From: JAXLQL01 sp046331625
Lineage (GTDB): Bacteria > Acidobacteriota > Terriglobia > Bryobacterales > Bryobacteraceae
Length of the DNA: 64,000 nucleotides
Assembly (NCBI GenBank): GCA_046331625.1
Contig: JAXLQL010000038.1
Location: 1-64,000 of the forward strand
Direction: 5' to 3'
Shown: piece by piece, positions 7,894-16,305 of the stretch
Layout: each line of letters begins with the position of its first letter
How positions within the stretch are numbered: the stretch's first letter is position 1
Position numbers and translations under genes: made by a program
Notes under the pieces: generated by a model
What the model was told of the DNA's origin: nothing
Databases searched by the model: none
The model's input: the letters and a program-made list of their open reading frames with translations, nothing else

Positions 7894-10800
7894 ATGCGAT
7901 CATTGGCCGTCTCCCTGCTCCTGGCTTGCGCATCCGCGCTCGCACAAGTCTCCACCGGGACCATCAACCTCGAAGTCAAAGACACCTCCGGCGCCGTCAT
8001 GCCTGGCGTCACCGTCGTGTTGACACAGACGGCCACGGGACTTACTCGCGAGGGCACCACGAACGATCGCGGGGAGTTACGCGCATCGTTCATGCCCATC
8101 GGCGAATACACCATCACCGCGTCGCTGCAGGGCTTCAAGCGCCAAACCGTTCGCGGACTCGTGCTGCGCGTCGACCAGGACGCCAACATCGCAGTCACGC
8201 TCGAACCGGGCGAGGTCCGCGAAGTGGTAGAAGTCACCGGCGCAACGCCCCTTCTTGAGGCCTCGAGCTCGGCTATCGGACAAGTCATCGAGAACAAGAA
8301 GATCCTCGATCTGCCGCTCAACGGCCGCAATCCCTTCGCTCTCGGGCTGCTAGCCGGCAACACCACTCCGATGTTCGGCATGGGCTCGAACCTTCCCTTC
8401 ATCGGCGGCGGCGGACGCTTCTCGTCGAATGAAGTGATGCTCGATGGCATCGATAACAACACCACGCAAAACGCGGGCGCGGTGGGGCGCTCCGGCATCG
8501 CCTACACGCCGTCGGTCGACGCCGTGCAGGAGTTCAAGGTCAAGACGAACAACTTCTCCGCAGAGTTCGGACACTCCGCGGGCACGGTTGTGAACGCCAC
8601 CATCAAGTCCGGACAAAACGAGTTCCATGGATCGCTCTTCGAGTTCATGCGCAACGACAAGCTCGATGCGAACAACTTCTTCACCAACGCTGCCGGACAG
8701 CCGAAGGGCAAGTTCCGCCAGAATCAGTTCGGCGGAGCCGCGGGCGGGCGCATCTTCCGCGACCGCACGTTTTGGTTCGCCGACATCGAAGCCACCCGGA
8801 TCCGCCAGCAGGCGTCGAGCTCGATTCTCGATGTGCCTCCGGCCGATGTGCGCGCCGGCGACTTCTCGGCGCGGCCCACGATCACGGTCTTCGATCCGAG
8901 TTCGCGGCGCGTGGGTCCAGCCGGCACGGTGATCGGTCAGCCGTTCGCGAACAACCGGATTCCAGCGTCGCAGATCAACCCGACGGCGAAGGCGATCACG
9001 GATCTGGTCCCGCTGCCGAACTTCGGCACTCCCGGCTCGCTCAGCCGCAACTTCTTCCGTCAACGCCCGAACCAGTTCCGCGGCGATCGCGGCGACCTGA
9101 GGCTCGACCACAAGCTCTCGAACAACAACAATATCTACGCGCGCTACTCGCTGTGGAACCAGCGCCAGCCCATTCCGGGCGTGTTCGAGGGTTTCATCGG
9201 CGGCGGCGCGCGCCGCATCGATTTCTCGCGCCATGCCGTGATCGGCGACACGCACATCTTCTCGCCTTCGGTGGTGAACGAGTTTCGCTTCGGCTTCGTG
9301 CGGCACAACGGATCGGACGTGGGCGACGCGCCGAGCGGCGTGGGATTCGCGCAGGCCAACAAGCTGGCGCTGTTCCCCTTCCCGGATCTCGGCTTCCCGT
9401 CGATCAGTTTCAATTTCTCAGGAAATGTTTCGGGGTCGCAGCAGTTCTCGAGTTGGGGCGGCGGAGCGTCGAACTACAACATCGAGAACACGTTCCAGTG
9501 GAGCGACAACCTGAACATCACGCGCGGCAACCACACGCTCAAGTTCGGTGGCGACCTGCGCCGCAACCGCTACAACGTGCTGAAGGGCTCGCCGTTCTAC
9601 GGAAACATCGTCTTCGGCTCGATCTTCAGTTCGAGCAGTGACCGGCAAGGCTCGGGCGCGCCTTTGGCCGATTTCCTGATGGGCTTTCCGAGCTTCTACG
9701 AAGGCACGCAAATGCTCGACTGGGGGCGCCACCGCTGGATCTACTTCGGCACCTATTTCCAGGATGACTGGAAAGTCTCGCGCAAGCTGACATTCAATCT
9801 CGGCGTGCGCTATGAGCTCTACACGCAAGCTGTGGATGCGCGCGACCGCGGCTCGCTGTTCAACGTAAAGACGGGCAAGTTCCAGTTGCCGGGCGTCAAC
9901 GGATTCTCGCGCTCGATCGTTGACGGGGACCACAACAACATCGGTCCGCGGTTCGGCTTCGCCTATCAATGGTCGCCGAAGCTCGTCATCCGCGGCGGCT
10001 ACGGGATCTTCTACGGTCTGCGGGATCAGAACCAGGAGACGTCGCAGTTCTCGGGGAACAATCCCAACGTGCCGACGTTGACGTTCCCGGTAGTCGATGC
10101 GGCACGAACCGTTGCTCCGCCGTTCACGATCAACACGCCCGTGGTGGCCGCGCCGAGCGACACCACGCTCGAGAGCTTCACTGCCGACCGGCCCTTCGTG
10201 CGAACCATCCGCACCCAGATCTTCAACGGAGCGAAATTCCCGTTGCTGCATCAGGCGAACGTGAGCTTCCAGTGGGAACCGAAGGCGAACTGGCTGCTCG
10301 AAACGACGCTCTCCACTTCGCGCGGACGCGACCTGGCTACGGCGTTCCTGCACAGCAATCAGGTGCCGTTCGAGTACGCGCTCGACGGGCGCAATATCCA
10401 GCGCTTCCGCCCCTTCCCGAATGTCAACGGAACGGTCCCCACGGTCGATTCCACGGGCACGTCGAGCTACCACGCGGTCAACTTCAAAGTGGAGAAGCGC
10501 TTCGCCTACGGGCTGAGTTTCCTCGTCAATTACACGATCCAGAAGAACATGGAGACGAACGGTACGGGTCCGTCATCGTTCACCCAGAACGGCGGCACCA
10601 GCTTCGTGTTCGACAACTACAACCTCTCGCGCGAGCGCGCCGTGGCGCCGATCGACGTGCCGCAGATTCTCGTGGCGAGCTACGGATACGAGATTCCGGT
10701 TTTCAAGCGGAACAAGATCCTGGGCGGATGGCAGGTGAACGGGATTACGACGCTGCGTGGCGGTTTCCCGAGCGACCTGCGGACGAACGTCCTGGCTCCG

Positions 10801-11238
10801 ATCTTCAACACATTCAACTTGCCCGACGTGGTGCCGGGAGCAACGTCGCAGGTGCAGAGCGGCCGGAGCGTGGACAATTTCTTCGATCCGAGCGCGTTCA
10901 AGGTGCCCGGCACGGTGCGGTCCACTGCGGGCGCGAACATCACCATGCTCGGTAACGCGGCGCGCCGCAACGTGCGCGGTCCGGGATCTGTGAACGCGGA
11001 TTTCTCGGCGTTCAAGAACACACGGATCACCGAGCGTTACGCCGTCCAGTTCCGGGCGGAGTTCTTCAACCTGACGAACACGCCGACGTTCTTCCTGCCT
11101 TCAGCGAGTTCGAACAACATGACCTGCATCGGTCCCGCGGGCGGGGCTTGCAATGCTGGAAATCCGGCATTCGGAAAGTTGTCGAACGGCACCGCCACCG
11201 GCCGGCAAATTCAGTTCGGATTGAAGTTCCTCTTCTAA
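7894..11238 (+). CDS. TonB-dependent receptor, Oar-like, with carboxypeptidase-regulatory-like domain
   Basis: An 1114-aa outer-membrane protein. Signal peptide 1-18 (…CASALA/QVS). Residues about 19-100 form a carboxypeptidase-regulatory-like beta-sandwich (GTINLEVKDTSGAVMPGVTV). A plug domain follows, with the acidobacterial hallmark ILDLPLNGRNPFAL, and then a long beta-barrel ending in an aromatic residue (RQIQFGLKFLF), the Omp85-recognised C-terminus. These Oar-like receptors are hugely expanded in Bryobacterales and are thought to import or sense carbohydrates or peptides; the ligand cannot be read here. No TonB/ExbB/ExbD or SusD-like gene is adjacent. Length and domain order are normal for the family. 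Confidence 0.96.
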   Translation: MRSLAVSLLLACASALAQVSTGTINLEVKDTSGAVMPGVTVVLTQTATGLTREGTTNDRGELRASFMPIGEYTITASLQGFKRQTVRGLVLRVDQDANIAVTLEPGEVREVVEVTGATPLLEASSSAIGQVIENKKILDLPLNGRNPFALGLLAGNTTPMFGMGSNLPFIGGGGRFSSNEVMLDGIDNNTTQNAGAVGRSGIAYTPSVDAVQEFKVKTNNFSAEFGHSAGTVVNATIKSGQNEFHGSLFEFMRNDKLDANNFFTNAAGQPKGKFRQNQFGGAAGGRIFRDRTFWFADIEATRIRQQASSSILDVPPADVRAGDFSARPTITVFDPSSRRVGPAGTVIGQPFANNRIPASQINPTAKAITDLVPLPNFGTPGSLSRNFFRQRPNQFRGDRGDLRLDHKLSNNNNIYARYSLWNQRQPIPGVFEGFIGGGARRIDFSRHAVIGDTHIFSPSVVNEFRFGFVRHNGSDVGDAPSGVGFAQANKLALFPFPDLGFPSISFNFSGNVSGSQQFSSWGGGASNYNIENTFQWSDNLNITRGNHTLKFGGDLRRNRYNVLKGSPFYGNIVFGSIFSSSSDRQGSGAPLADFLMGFPSFYEGTQMLDWGRHRWIYFGTYFQDDWKVSRKLTFNLGVRYELYTQAVDARDRGSLFNVKTGKFQLPGVNGFSRSIVDGDHNNIGPRFGFAYQWSPKLVIRGGYGIFYGLRDQNQETSQFSGNNPNVPTLTFPVVDAARTVAPPFTINTPVVAAPSDTTLESFTADRPFVRTIRTQIFNGAKFPLLHQANVSFQWEPKANWLLETTLSTSRGRDLATAFLHSNQVPFEYALDGRNIQRFRPFPNVNGTVPTVDSTGTSSYHAVNFKVEKRFAYGLSFLVNYTIQKNMETNGTGPSSFTQNGGTSFVFDNYNLSRERAVAPIDVPQILVASYGYEIPVFKRNKILGGWQVNGITTLRGGFPSDLRTNVLAPIFNTFNLPDVVPGATSQVQSGRSVDNFFDPSAFKVPGTVRSTAGANITMLGNAARRNVRGPGSVNADFSAFKNTRITERYAVQFRAEFFNLTNTPTFFLPSASSNNMTCIGPAGGACNAGNPAFGKLSNGTATGRQIQFGLKFLF

Positions 11239-11267
11239 CCAGAGCGGGGCTGGCGAAGTCGAGCCGT

Positions 11268-11273
11268 TACAAT
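11268..11273 (+). promoter_or_regulatory. -10 hexamer TACAAT before thiG
   Basis: TACAAT lies 12 nt upstream of ATG 11286, leaving an expected leader of only about five nucleotides. A GGTGG is present in between but is too close to the predicted transcript start to serve as a normal ribosome site. Confidence 0.45.
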
Positions 11274-11285
11274 GGTGGCAGATCC

Positions 11286-12062
11286 ATGTCTGACGCACTC
11301 GTCATCGCCGGCCGCCGCTTCGAGTCCCGCCTGATCGTCGGGACCGGCAAGTACCGCAGCTTCCCGGAAATGGCTCGATGCCACGCGGCCTCCGGCGCCG
11401 ACATGGTCACGGTCGCCGTGCGCCGCGTCAACCTCACCGACAAGTCAAAGGAATCGCTCCTCGACTATATCGATCGCGACAAGTTCTTCATCCTGCCGAA
11501 CACTGCCGCCTGCTACACCGCTGACGAGGCCATCCGCACGGCTCGCCTTGGCCGCGAGGTGGGCCTGTCGAATTGGGTGAAGCTCGAAGTGATCGGCGAC
11601 CAGCAGACCCTCTTTCCCGACAACGAAGGCCTGCTCGAAGCAACCCGTGTTCTCGCCAAGGAAGGCTTCGTCGTGATGCCCTACACCACGGACGATCTCG
11701 TCAACGCCCTCAAGCTCATCGACGCCGGCGCTGCCGCAGTCATGCCGCTCGCCGCGCCCATCGGTTCCGGACTCGGCATTCAGAATCTCACCAACCTCCG
11801 CATCCTCCGCGAGCGCATCACCGCGGTCCCGCTCATCGTCGATGCCGGAGTCGGCACTGCCAGTGACGCGACCATCGCGATGGAACTCGGCTATGACGGC
11901 ATCCTGATGAACACGGCGATCGCCGAAGCCGAAGACGCCGAAAAGATGGCGGTGGCCATGAAGCTCGCCGTGCAGGCGGGACGCCTCGCGTTCGAAGCCG
12001 GCCGCATGCCCAAGAGGCTTTATGCTTCTGCTTCGAGTCCGCTGGCGGGCGTGGTCCGGTAA
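11286..12062 (+). CDS. thiG: Thiazole synthase ThiG
   Basis: ThiG condenses 1-deoxy-xylulose 5-phosphate, dehydroglycine and ThiS-thiocarboxylate into the thiazole phosphate moiety of thiamine. The 258-aa TIM-barrel has all family hallmarks: LIVGTGKYRSFPEM at the N-terminus, the Schiff-base lysine in NWVKLEVIGD (Lys99), VMPYTTDDLV, the phosphate-binding MPLAAPIGSGLGIQN, and PLIVDAGVGTASDA. Start ATG 11286 follows a TACAAT hexamer; the open frame extends upstream into the receptor gene but is not family-like there. It is an orphan here: no thiS, thiF, thiO/thiH or thiE nearby, although thiamine diphosphate is needed by the E1-like enzyme at 35.7-37.5 kb. Confidence 0.97.
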   Translation: MSDALVIAGRRFESRLIVGTGKYRSFPEMARCHAASGADMVTVAVRRVNLTDKSKESLLDYIDRDKFFILPNTAACYTADEAIRTARLGREVGLSNWVKLEVIGDQQTLFPDNEGLLEATRVLAKEGFVVMPYTTDDLVNALKLIDAGAAAVMPLAAPIGSGLGIQNLTNLRILRERITAVPLIVDAGVGTASDATIAMELGYDGILMNTAIAEAEDAEKMAVAMKLAVQAGRLAFEAGRMPKRLYASASSPLAGVVR

Positions 12063-12078
12063 GCTCCTGCCCAACGTC

Positions 12079-12352
12079 TCAGGCGAACACATCCTCGATG
12101 CGTTTGGCGGTGACAAGCTTCACGGCCCACTTCCTTATCTGTCGTCCTGAAGCCGTCTCGATACGTTCTTTCGTGGCTTTGGAGAGCGGCCCGAATCGCT
12201 GCTCCATCAGGAGCGAGATCATACTCCGCTCGCCTAAGGCGCGGCCTTCCACGAGGCCCTCTGCTTGGCTTCCGTACGAGCCTTCCGTTCCCCGATCTCA
12301 CCCCTTCGGCATACTTCTCCCGCAGCAGCGGACCAATCACCTTGTTCTCCAT
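12079..12352 (-). pseudogene. Remnant of Rpn-family nuclease / DUF4351 protein (copy 2)
   Basis: A decayed 3' end of an Rpn-type (recombination-promoting nuclease / putative transposase) gene. ATG 12352 opens MENKVIGPLLREKYAEGV, the hinge that precedes the C-terminal domain in this family. One frameshift near 12290 is needed to enter the second frame, which reads QAEGLVEGRALGERSMISLL, then MEQRFGPLSKATKERI and a C-terminus RKWAVKLVTAKRIEDVFA, with stop at 12079. This RFGPL…W…A…VF pattern is DUF4351. The catalytic PD-(D/E)XK domain is missing. A second, related remnant lies just upstream. Confidence 0.75.
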
Positions 12353-12411
12353 CAATCCCCACCTCTGGAGCATCGTGGGCGCTCTCTTGTCACCTCGTGA
12401 GGAATCAGCCC

Positions 12412-12570
12412 CTACCGGAGCACGTCTTGAAGGCGTTTGGCCGTGGCGAACTTCACAGCCCACTGTTTCACTTGTCGATCCGAAGCGGTCGAGAGGCGCT
12501 CTTTCGCGGCTTTGGAGAGCGGCCCGAATCGCTGCTCCAACTGGAGCAAGAGAATCCCCCGCTCGCCTAA
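12412..12570 (-). pseudogene. Remnant of Rpn-family / DUF4351 C-terminus (copy 1)
   Basis: An isolated DUF4351 end in one frame, reading GERGILLLQLEQRFGPLSKA, then AKERLSTASDRQVKQW and AVKFATAKRLQDVLR before a TAG at 12412. It lacks any start codon and is bounded upstream by an in-frame TAA. It is clearly paralogous to the remnant at 12079-12352; the core covering EQRFGPLSKA is nearly identical at DNA level. Tandem relics like this are typical of Rpn genes, which duplicate and decay fast. Confidence 0.7.
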
Positions 12571-12712
12571 TTAGACTACCGAACGATGGGGGCGGCGGAT
12601 GACTTGGGGGTCGAGTCGCAGTGGTTTCAACGCGCCGAAGAAGCCATATTCGCCCGTCTCGATGCAGGATCGCCACAACAGTGATTTGCCCGAGCAGAAC
12701 AAGGTTTCGGGC
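12571..12712 (-). other. Unidentified open-frame remnant
   Basis: One minus-strand frame stays open from about 12712 to a TAA at 12571 and reads protein-like (ETLFCSGKSLLWRSCIETGE, then YGFFGALKPLRLDPQVIRRP). I do not recognise the family and no start codon is evident. It may be another gene end stranded beside the Rpn relics. Confidence 0.3.
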
Positions 12713-12764
12713 GGTCCCCGGCTGCGAGGTCAGCAAGGGCATTGCTCCAGTTCGCGAGATTTCC

Positions 12765-12770
12765 TAGGCT
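12765..12770 (+). promoter_or_regulatory. -10-like hexamer TAGGCT before the ParD-like gene
   Basis: TAGGCT ends 6 nt before ATG 12777, the same hexamer and nearly the same spacing as at the sigma gene (2595). No Shine-Dalgarno sequence is present. Confidence 0.35.
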
Positions 12771-12776
12771 GAAGAC

Positions 12777-13001
12777 ATGAAAGTGCAGTTCCCCCCAGAC
12801 GTACATGTGCGCCTCGCACAGCGAGCGGCGCAGCAAGGCATGAACACCAGCGAGGTCGTGCAGGACGTGGTTGCGCGTTATTTGGATGAGGAAGACCGTT
12901 TCGCCGAGGCTGTGCAGCGCGGTGAGGCTGCTTTGGAGCGCGGCGAGTTTCTGACCCACGAGCAGGTGGGCGATCGGCTCAGGCGTTTTCTGCAGCCCTG
13001 A
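12777..13001 (+). CDS. Ribbon-helix-helix antitoxin, ParD-like
   Basis: A 74-aa antitoxin of a type II pair. The N-terminus MKVQFPPDVHVRLAQRAAQQ is the RHH beta-strand plus first helix, followed by MNTSEVVQDVVARYLDEEDR for the second helix. The acidic C-terminal part (EEDRFAEAVQRGEAALERGE, EFLTHEQVGDRL) would wrap the toxin. Its TGA overlaps the ATG of the toxin gene by one base, so the two are translationally coupled. Such antitoxins also repress their own promoter. Because the toxin is damaged, this gene may now be an orphan. Confidence 0.88.
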   Translation: MKVQFPPDVHVRLAQRAAQQGMNTSEVVQDVVARYLDEEDRFAEAVQRGEAALERGEFLTHEQVGDRLRRFLQP

Positions 13002-13284
13002 TGGAAATCCGTTGGTCCCTGACGGCGGCCGAAGACCTCGAGCGCATTTGTGCGTGGATCGAGCGCGACAACCCCGAGGCGGCCCGGCGCGTCGCGAAGA
13101 TCATCTATGACGGGTGCGGCCAGTTGAAGGACTTTCCCAACATGGGCCGTGCCAGCCGGCGTGTGAGCGGGCGGCGAGAGCTTGCGTTTCCGCCGTTGCC
13201 GTATATTGCCGTCTATCAGGTAAAGTAAAGGAGCGCGCGATCGAAATCTCGCGCATATTCCCTGGCGCGCAGGACTGGCTCTAA
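13001..13284 (+). pseudogene. ParE/RelE-family toxin truncated by a 5-bp tandem duplication
   Basis: ParE-like toxin: IRWSLTAAEDLERICAWIER, then LPYIAVYQVK, where an in-frame TAA ends it at 13228 after 75 aa. Intact relatives continue with an essential final strand ending in HGAQDWP or similar. Exactly that tail (ERAIEISRIFPGAQDWL) is encoded in the next frame up to TAA 13284. At the junction the pentamer TAAAG occurs twice in direct repeat (13221-13225 and 13226-13230). Removing one copy restores a continuous frame. The toxin is therefore probably inactivated by a slippage-type duplication, unless the truncated form still works. Confidence 0.85.
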
Positions 13285-13335
13285 GTAGCCTCGGCTCTGG
13301 AAGAGCTCATCTTGTTAGCGCTGGGCACCAAAAGC

Positions 13336-15084
13336 TCAAGTTGCTTCCAACTCCTCTTCGAGCGCCTGCTTGTCGCACAGCTCCGCGTAGAAGCCCCCGC
13401 GCGCCACCAGTTCGTCGTGCGTTCCTTGTTCGACAATGCGGCCCCGGTCGAGCACCACGATCCAGTTCGCTTGACGGATCGTCGAAACACGGTGCGCGAT
13501 CAGGATGGCGGTGCGCCCCCGTAGGATGGAGCCCAGGTTCGCAAGGATCCGCTCCTCGGTGATCGTGTCAACCGCGGAAAGAGCGTCGTCGAGAATCAAC
13601 AGGCGCGGATCGCGCACGATCGCGCGGGCGATGGCGGTGCGCTGCTTCTGGCCGCCGGAGAGCGTCAGTCCGCGCTCGCCGATCTTGGTCTCGTAGCCGT
13701 CGGGGAATGCGGCAATGTCGGGTCCGAGTCCGGCGGCTTCGGCGGCCTTCTCGATCGCCTCGCGCGGCGCATCGGGCACGCCCCAGGCGATGTTTTCGGC
13801 GAGGTTCGCGCTGAACAGGAACGTCTCTTGCGGAACGAAGCCAATGGCGCGGCGGAGCTCGGCGGGATCGAACTCGCGGACGTCGGTGCCATCGAGCAGC
13901 ACGCGGCCGCGGGTGGGGTCGAGGAGGCGGGGGATCATCTGGGCGAGCGTGGTTTTGCCGCAGCCGGTGGGTCCGACGAAAGCTATGGTGGAGCCGGCGG
14001 GGATCCGCAGCGAGACATCGTCGAGCGCCTTGGTGGACTTGTGCTCCATGGTCACGCCTTGGAACTCGATCTCGCCACGCAAGGGTGAAGGCAGCGGGCG
14101 CGGCCTATCCGGCGCAGCGATCTTCGGCTGTTCACCGAGCAACTGTTCGAGCCGGCGCCAGGAAGCCGAGCCGCGCTGCATGAGGTTCACCACCCATCCG
14201 AGCGCGATCATCGGCCAACTGAGCATCCCGAGATAGAAGTTGAACATCAGGAATCCGCCGAGCGTGAGCTGGCCGTTGATGAGGCGCTGGCCCCCCGACC
14301 ACAGCACCAGCACGAAGCTCAGACCGATCAGCGTTTCGAGCAAGGGCATGAAGAGCCCCTGGCCGACGCTCAGGCGAAGGTTCTGGCCGATGAAGTCGCG
14401 ATTGACCTCTTCAAATCGGGCGAGTTCGGCTTCCTCTTGCGCATAGGCGCGGAGCACGCGCACGCCAGACAGGCTCTCCTGCACGCGGCTCGAGATGTCG
14501 GAGAACCTCTCCTGGATTTTTTCGTAGCGGCGGTGGATCCACTGGCCGAAGACGATCACAGCGACGCTGACGACGGGGGCAGGGGCAAGGGCGATCAAGG
14601 TGAGCCGCCAGTCGGACCACAGCATGATCCCGAGCGCGAGGGCGAAGGTGAGCGAAGTTTCGGTCCAGTACATGATGCCGGGGCCGAGCATCATGCGCAC
14701 GGAGTTGAGATCGTTGGTGGCGCGAGCCATGATGTCGCCGGTGCGCCAGCGGGCGAAGAAGCCCGAGTCGAGGGTCACCAGGCGGGCGAAGATGCGGTCA
14801 CGAAGGTCATATTCGATGTCGCGGGAAACGCCGATGACGATCACGCGCATCCAGTATTGGAACACCGCCTTGACGGCGTTGAGCCCGAGCAGAATCGTGA
14901 GCATCCAAACCACGCGCGAGACTCCGGTGGAGCGGAGCGTGGAGATCGAGTCCACCGATTCGCGCATGGCGAGCGGGACGAGCGCGCCGAGCACATCCTT
15001 GGCAATGAGAGCGGCGAGGCCGAGCCCAAGCGGCTTGCGGCGGGACCACAAGAACGGCCAAACGGCGCGAATCGTGTCCCGCAT
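13336..15084 (-). CDS. ABC exporter, fused permease-ATPase (MsbA/YheI type)
   Basis: A 582-aa half-transporter that should dimerise in the inner membrane and export a lipid, peptide or drug-like substrate. The N-terminal ABC_membrane domain (about 1-310, six hydrophobic segments) has the coupling-helix region FFARWRTGDIMARATNDLN. The ATPase domain has Walker A GPTGCGKTT (371-379), the Q-loop VPQETFLFSANLAEN, signature LSGGQ (475-479), Walker B LLILDD (495-500) and the H-loop AHRVS. It closely resembles YheI/YknV-like exporters, which often work as heterodimers; no second half-transporter is adjacent. It lies 3 bp downstream of the YdcF gene, in an apparent minus-strand operon. Confidence 0.95.
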   Translation of the reverse strand: MRDTIRAVWPFLWSRRKPLGLGLAALIAKDVLGALVPLAMRESVDSISTLRSTGVSRVVWMLTILLGLNAVKAVFQYWMRVIVIGVSRDIEYDLRDRIFARLVTLDSGFFARWRTGDIMARATNDLNSVRMMLGPGIMYWTETSLTFALALGIMLWSDWRLTLIALAPAPVVSVAVIVFGQWIHRRYEKIQERFSDISSRVQESLSGVRVLRAYAQEEAELARFEEVNRDFIGQNLRLSVGQGLFMPLLETLIGLSFVLVLWSGGQRLINGQLTLGGFLMFNFYLGMLSWPMIALGWVVNLMQRGSASWRRLEQLLGEQPKIAAPDRPRPLPSPLRGEIEFQGVTMEHKSTKALDDVSLRIPAGSTIAFVGPTGCGKTTLAQMIPRLLDPTRGRVLLDGTDVREFDPAELRRAIGFVPQETFLFSANLAENIAWGVPDAPREAIEKAAEAAGLGPDIAAFPDGYETKIGERGLTLSGGQKQRTAIARAIVRDPRLLILDDALSAVDTITEERILANLGSILRGRTAILIAHRVSTIRQANWIVVLDRGRIVEQGTHDELVARGGFYAELCDKQALEEELEAT

Positions 15085-15087
15085 CGG

Positions 15088-15684
15088 TCAGACTCCAAAC
15101 GGCGAGGTTATCGCCTTGACCGACTCGTAAAAGAACGTCTTGCGGCCCTCACGATTGCGCCACCAGTTGGCCGGGTCAAAGTGCTCGGCCGGAGCGGCGA
15201 TCATGTGGATCTCCATCTCGGGTGCAGCCTCGCGCCAGAGGCGGCCCGCGCGGCGCGTGTGGTAGTTGTGCGTTACCACGAGCAGGCGCTTGACGCCGCG
15301 GCGCCGCAGCTCCGGCACGATGAGAGCGGCCTCCTCGCGCGTAGACAGGCCGTGGATCGGGTACGGGATGAAGTAAGACTCCGGGAATCCGCGGTGGAGG
15401 GCGAAGGCGATGGCGAGGTCACTTTCGGGAGCGTCGTAGTGGAGGTAGGGTCCGCTGATGAGAGCTTGGGGGGCAAAGCCTTGCCGGACCAATTCGGCGC
15501 CTTTGATGATGCGGTTCCCTGAGGGGTCGCCGGCGAGCACGACGATCAAGTCAGACTTGACTGGCTCCTCGCCATAGACGAGCAGGCCGGCGAGCACGGG
15601 CAGAATCTGTTCGCGACCGAACCAGAGGGTTGTGCAGAGGAGTAGGAAGGGCAGGACGGCCCGGCGAAGCAGGGCGCGGGACAA
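15088..15684 (-). CDS. YdcF/SanA-family (DUF218) membrane protein
   Basis: A 198-aa protein with one N-terminal membrane helix (about 8-36) and a DUF218 Rossmann-like domain facing the periplasm. Family motifs are present: LIVVLAGDPSGNRIIKGAEL near the N-terminus, GFAPQALISG, the HGLSTREEAALIVPELRRRG segment, and KRLLVVTHNYHTRRA. Relatives (SanA, ElyC) influence cell-envelope and lipid-carrier homeostasis; the biochemical reaction is not settled. It sits between a PH-like membrane protein (3 bp away) and an ABC exporter (3 bp away), which points to envelope work. Confidence 0.88.
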   Translation of the reverse strand: MSRALLRRAVLPFLLLCTTLWFGREQILPVLAGLLVYGEEPVKSDLIVVLAGDPSGNRIIKGAELVRQGFAPQALISGPYLHYDAPESDLAIAFALHRGFPESYFIPYPIHGLSTREEAALIVPELRRRGVKRLLVVTHNYHTRRAGRLWREAAPEMEIHMIAAPAEHFDPANWWRNREGRKTFFYESVKAITSPFGV

Positions 15685-15687
15685 TGG

Positions 15688-16266
15688 CTAGTTCTCGTCT
15701 CGGGTATCGAGATTGCCCACCGACTTGAGGCGCTGATAAAGCCGCTCGACCTCGGCTTCATCCTCTTCCCGTAGTAGCGGGTAGCGAACGGACGAGGCTT
15801 GGCGGGCCGAGACCGGGGTCGGCATGCGTTCCAAGCTTTCGCGGCTGGGGACCTCGCCCCAGAATTCCTGGTACGGGATGCCGTCGATGAGCGCTTCGCG
15901 GGCCGAGCGCCGCACTTGGCGCAGCAAGCTGTGCGAACCGTCGAGGTCGCCGGGGTAGATCAACAGGCGTCGGGAACCATCCATAAGGGTAAGCAATACT
16001 ACTAGCGGAGAGACCCAACCGGTGCGGTCAACGGCTTGTATGTCCGCCCACGGCAGAATGGAACTCCCCACTCTTAGGTGGTGCGGGTGGATCTCGATGA
16101 TGGGACGGAAGTAGAGGAAGATCGCACCGGCGCCGGCGATGCCGAACATCAGCGAGGGAACCAGGGAAGGAGCCCACCGGAAGCTAATCCAACCGGTCAC
16201 CGCAGCCAACACCAATGCGGCCAAGCCTGCGGCCAAGTAGTGGCGGGATGGCGAGTAGCGAGACAT
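15688..16266 (-). CDS. Two-TM membrane protein with PH-like domain, function unknown
   Basis: A 192-aa protein. Two hydrophobic helices (about 10-30 and 33-52) are followed by a short strand-rich domain (IEIHPHHLRVGSSILPWADI, then VDRTGWVSPLVVLLTLMDGS) that resembles bacterial PH / YdbT-like domains attached to the membrane. The C-terminus ends in a charged helix (EEDEAEVERLYQRLKSV). I do not recognise a named family. It is the first gene of the minus-strand run with YdcF and the ABC exporter, each separated by 3 bp. Confidence 0.75.
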   Translation of the reverse strand: MSRYSPSRHYLAAGLAALVLAAVTGWISFRWAPSLVPSLMFGIAGAGAIFLYFRPIIEIHPHHLRVGSSILPWADIQAVDRTGWVSPLVVLLTLMDGSRRLLIYPGDLDGSHSLLRQVRRSAREALIDGIPYQEFWGEVPSRESLERMPTPVSARQASSVRYPLLREEDEAEVERLYQRLKSVGNLDTRDEN

Positions 16267-16305
16267 CCAGACTCACTTTCAGACTACCCTTCTGAATCGA
16301 TTCCG

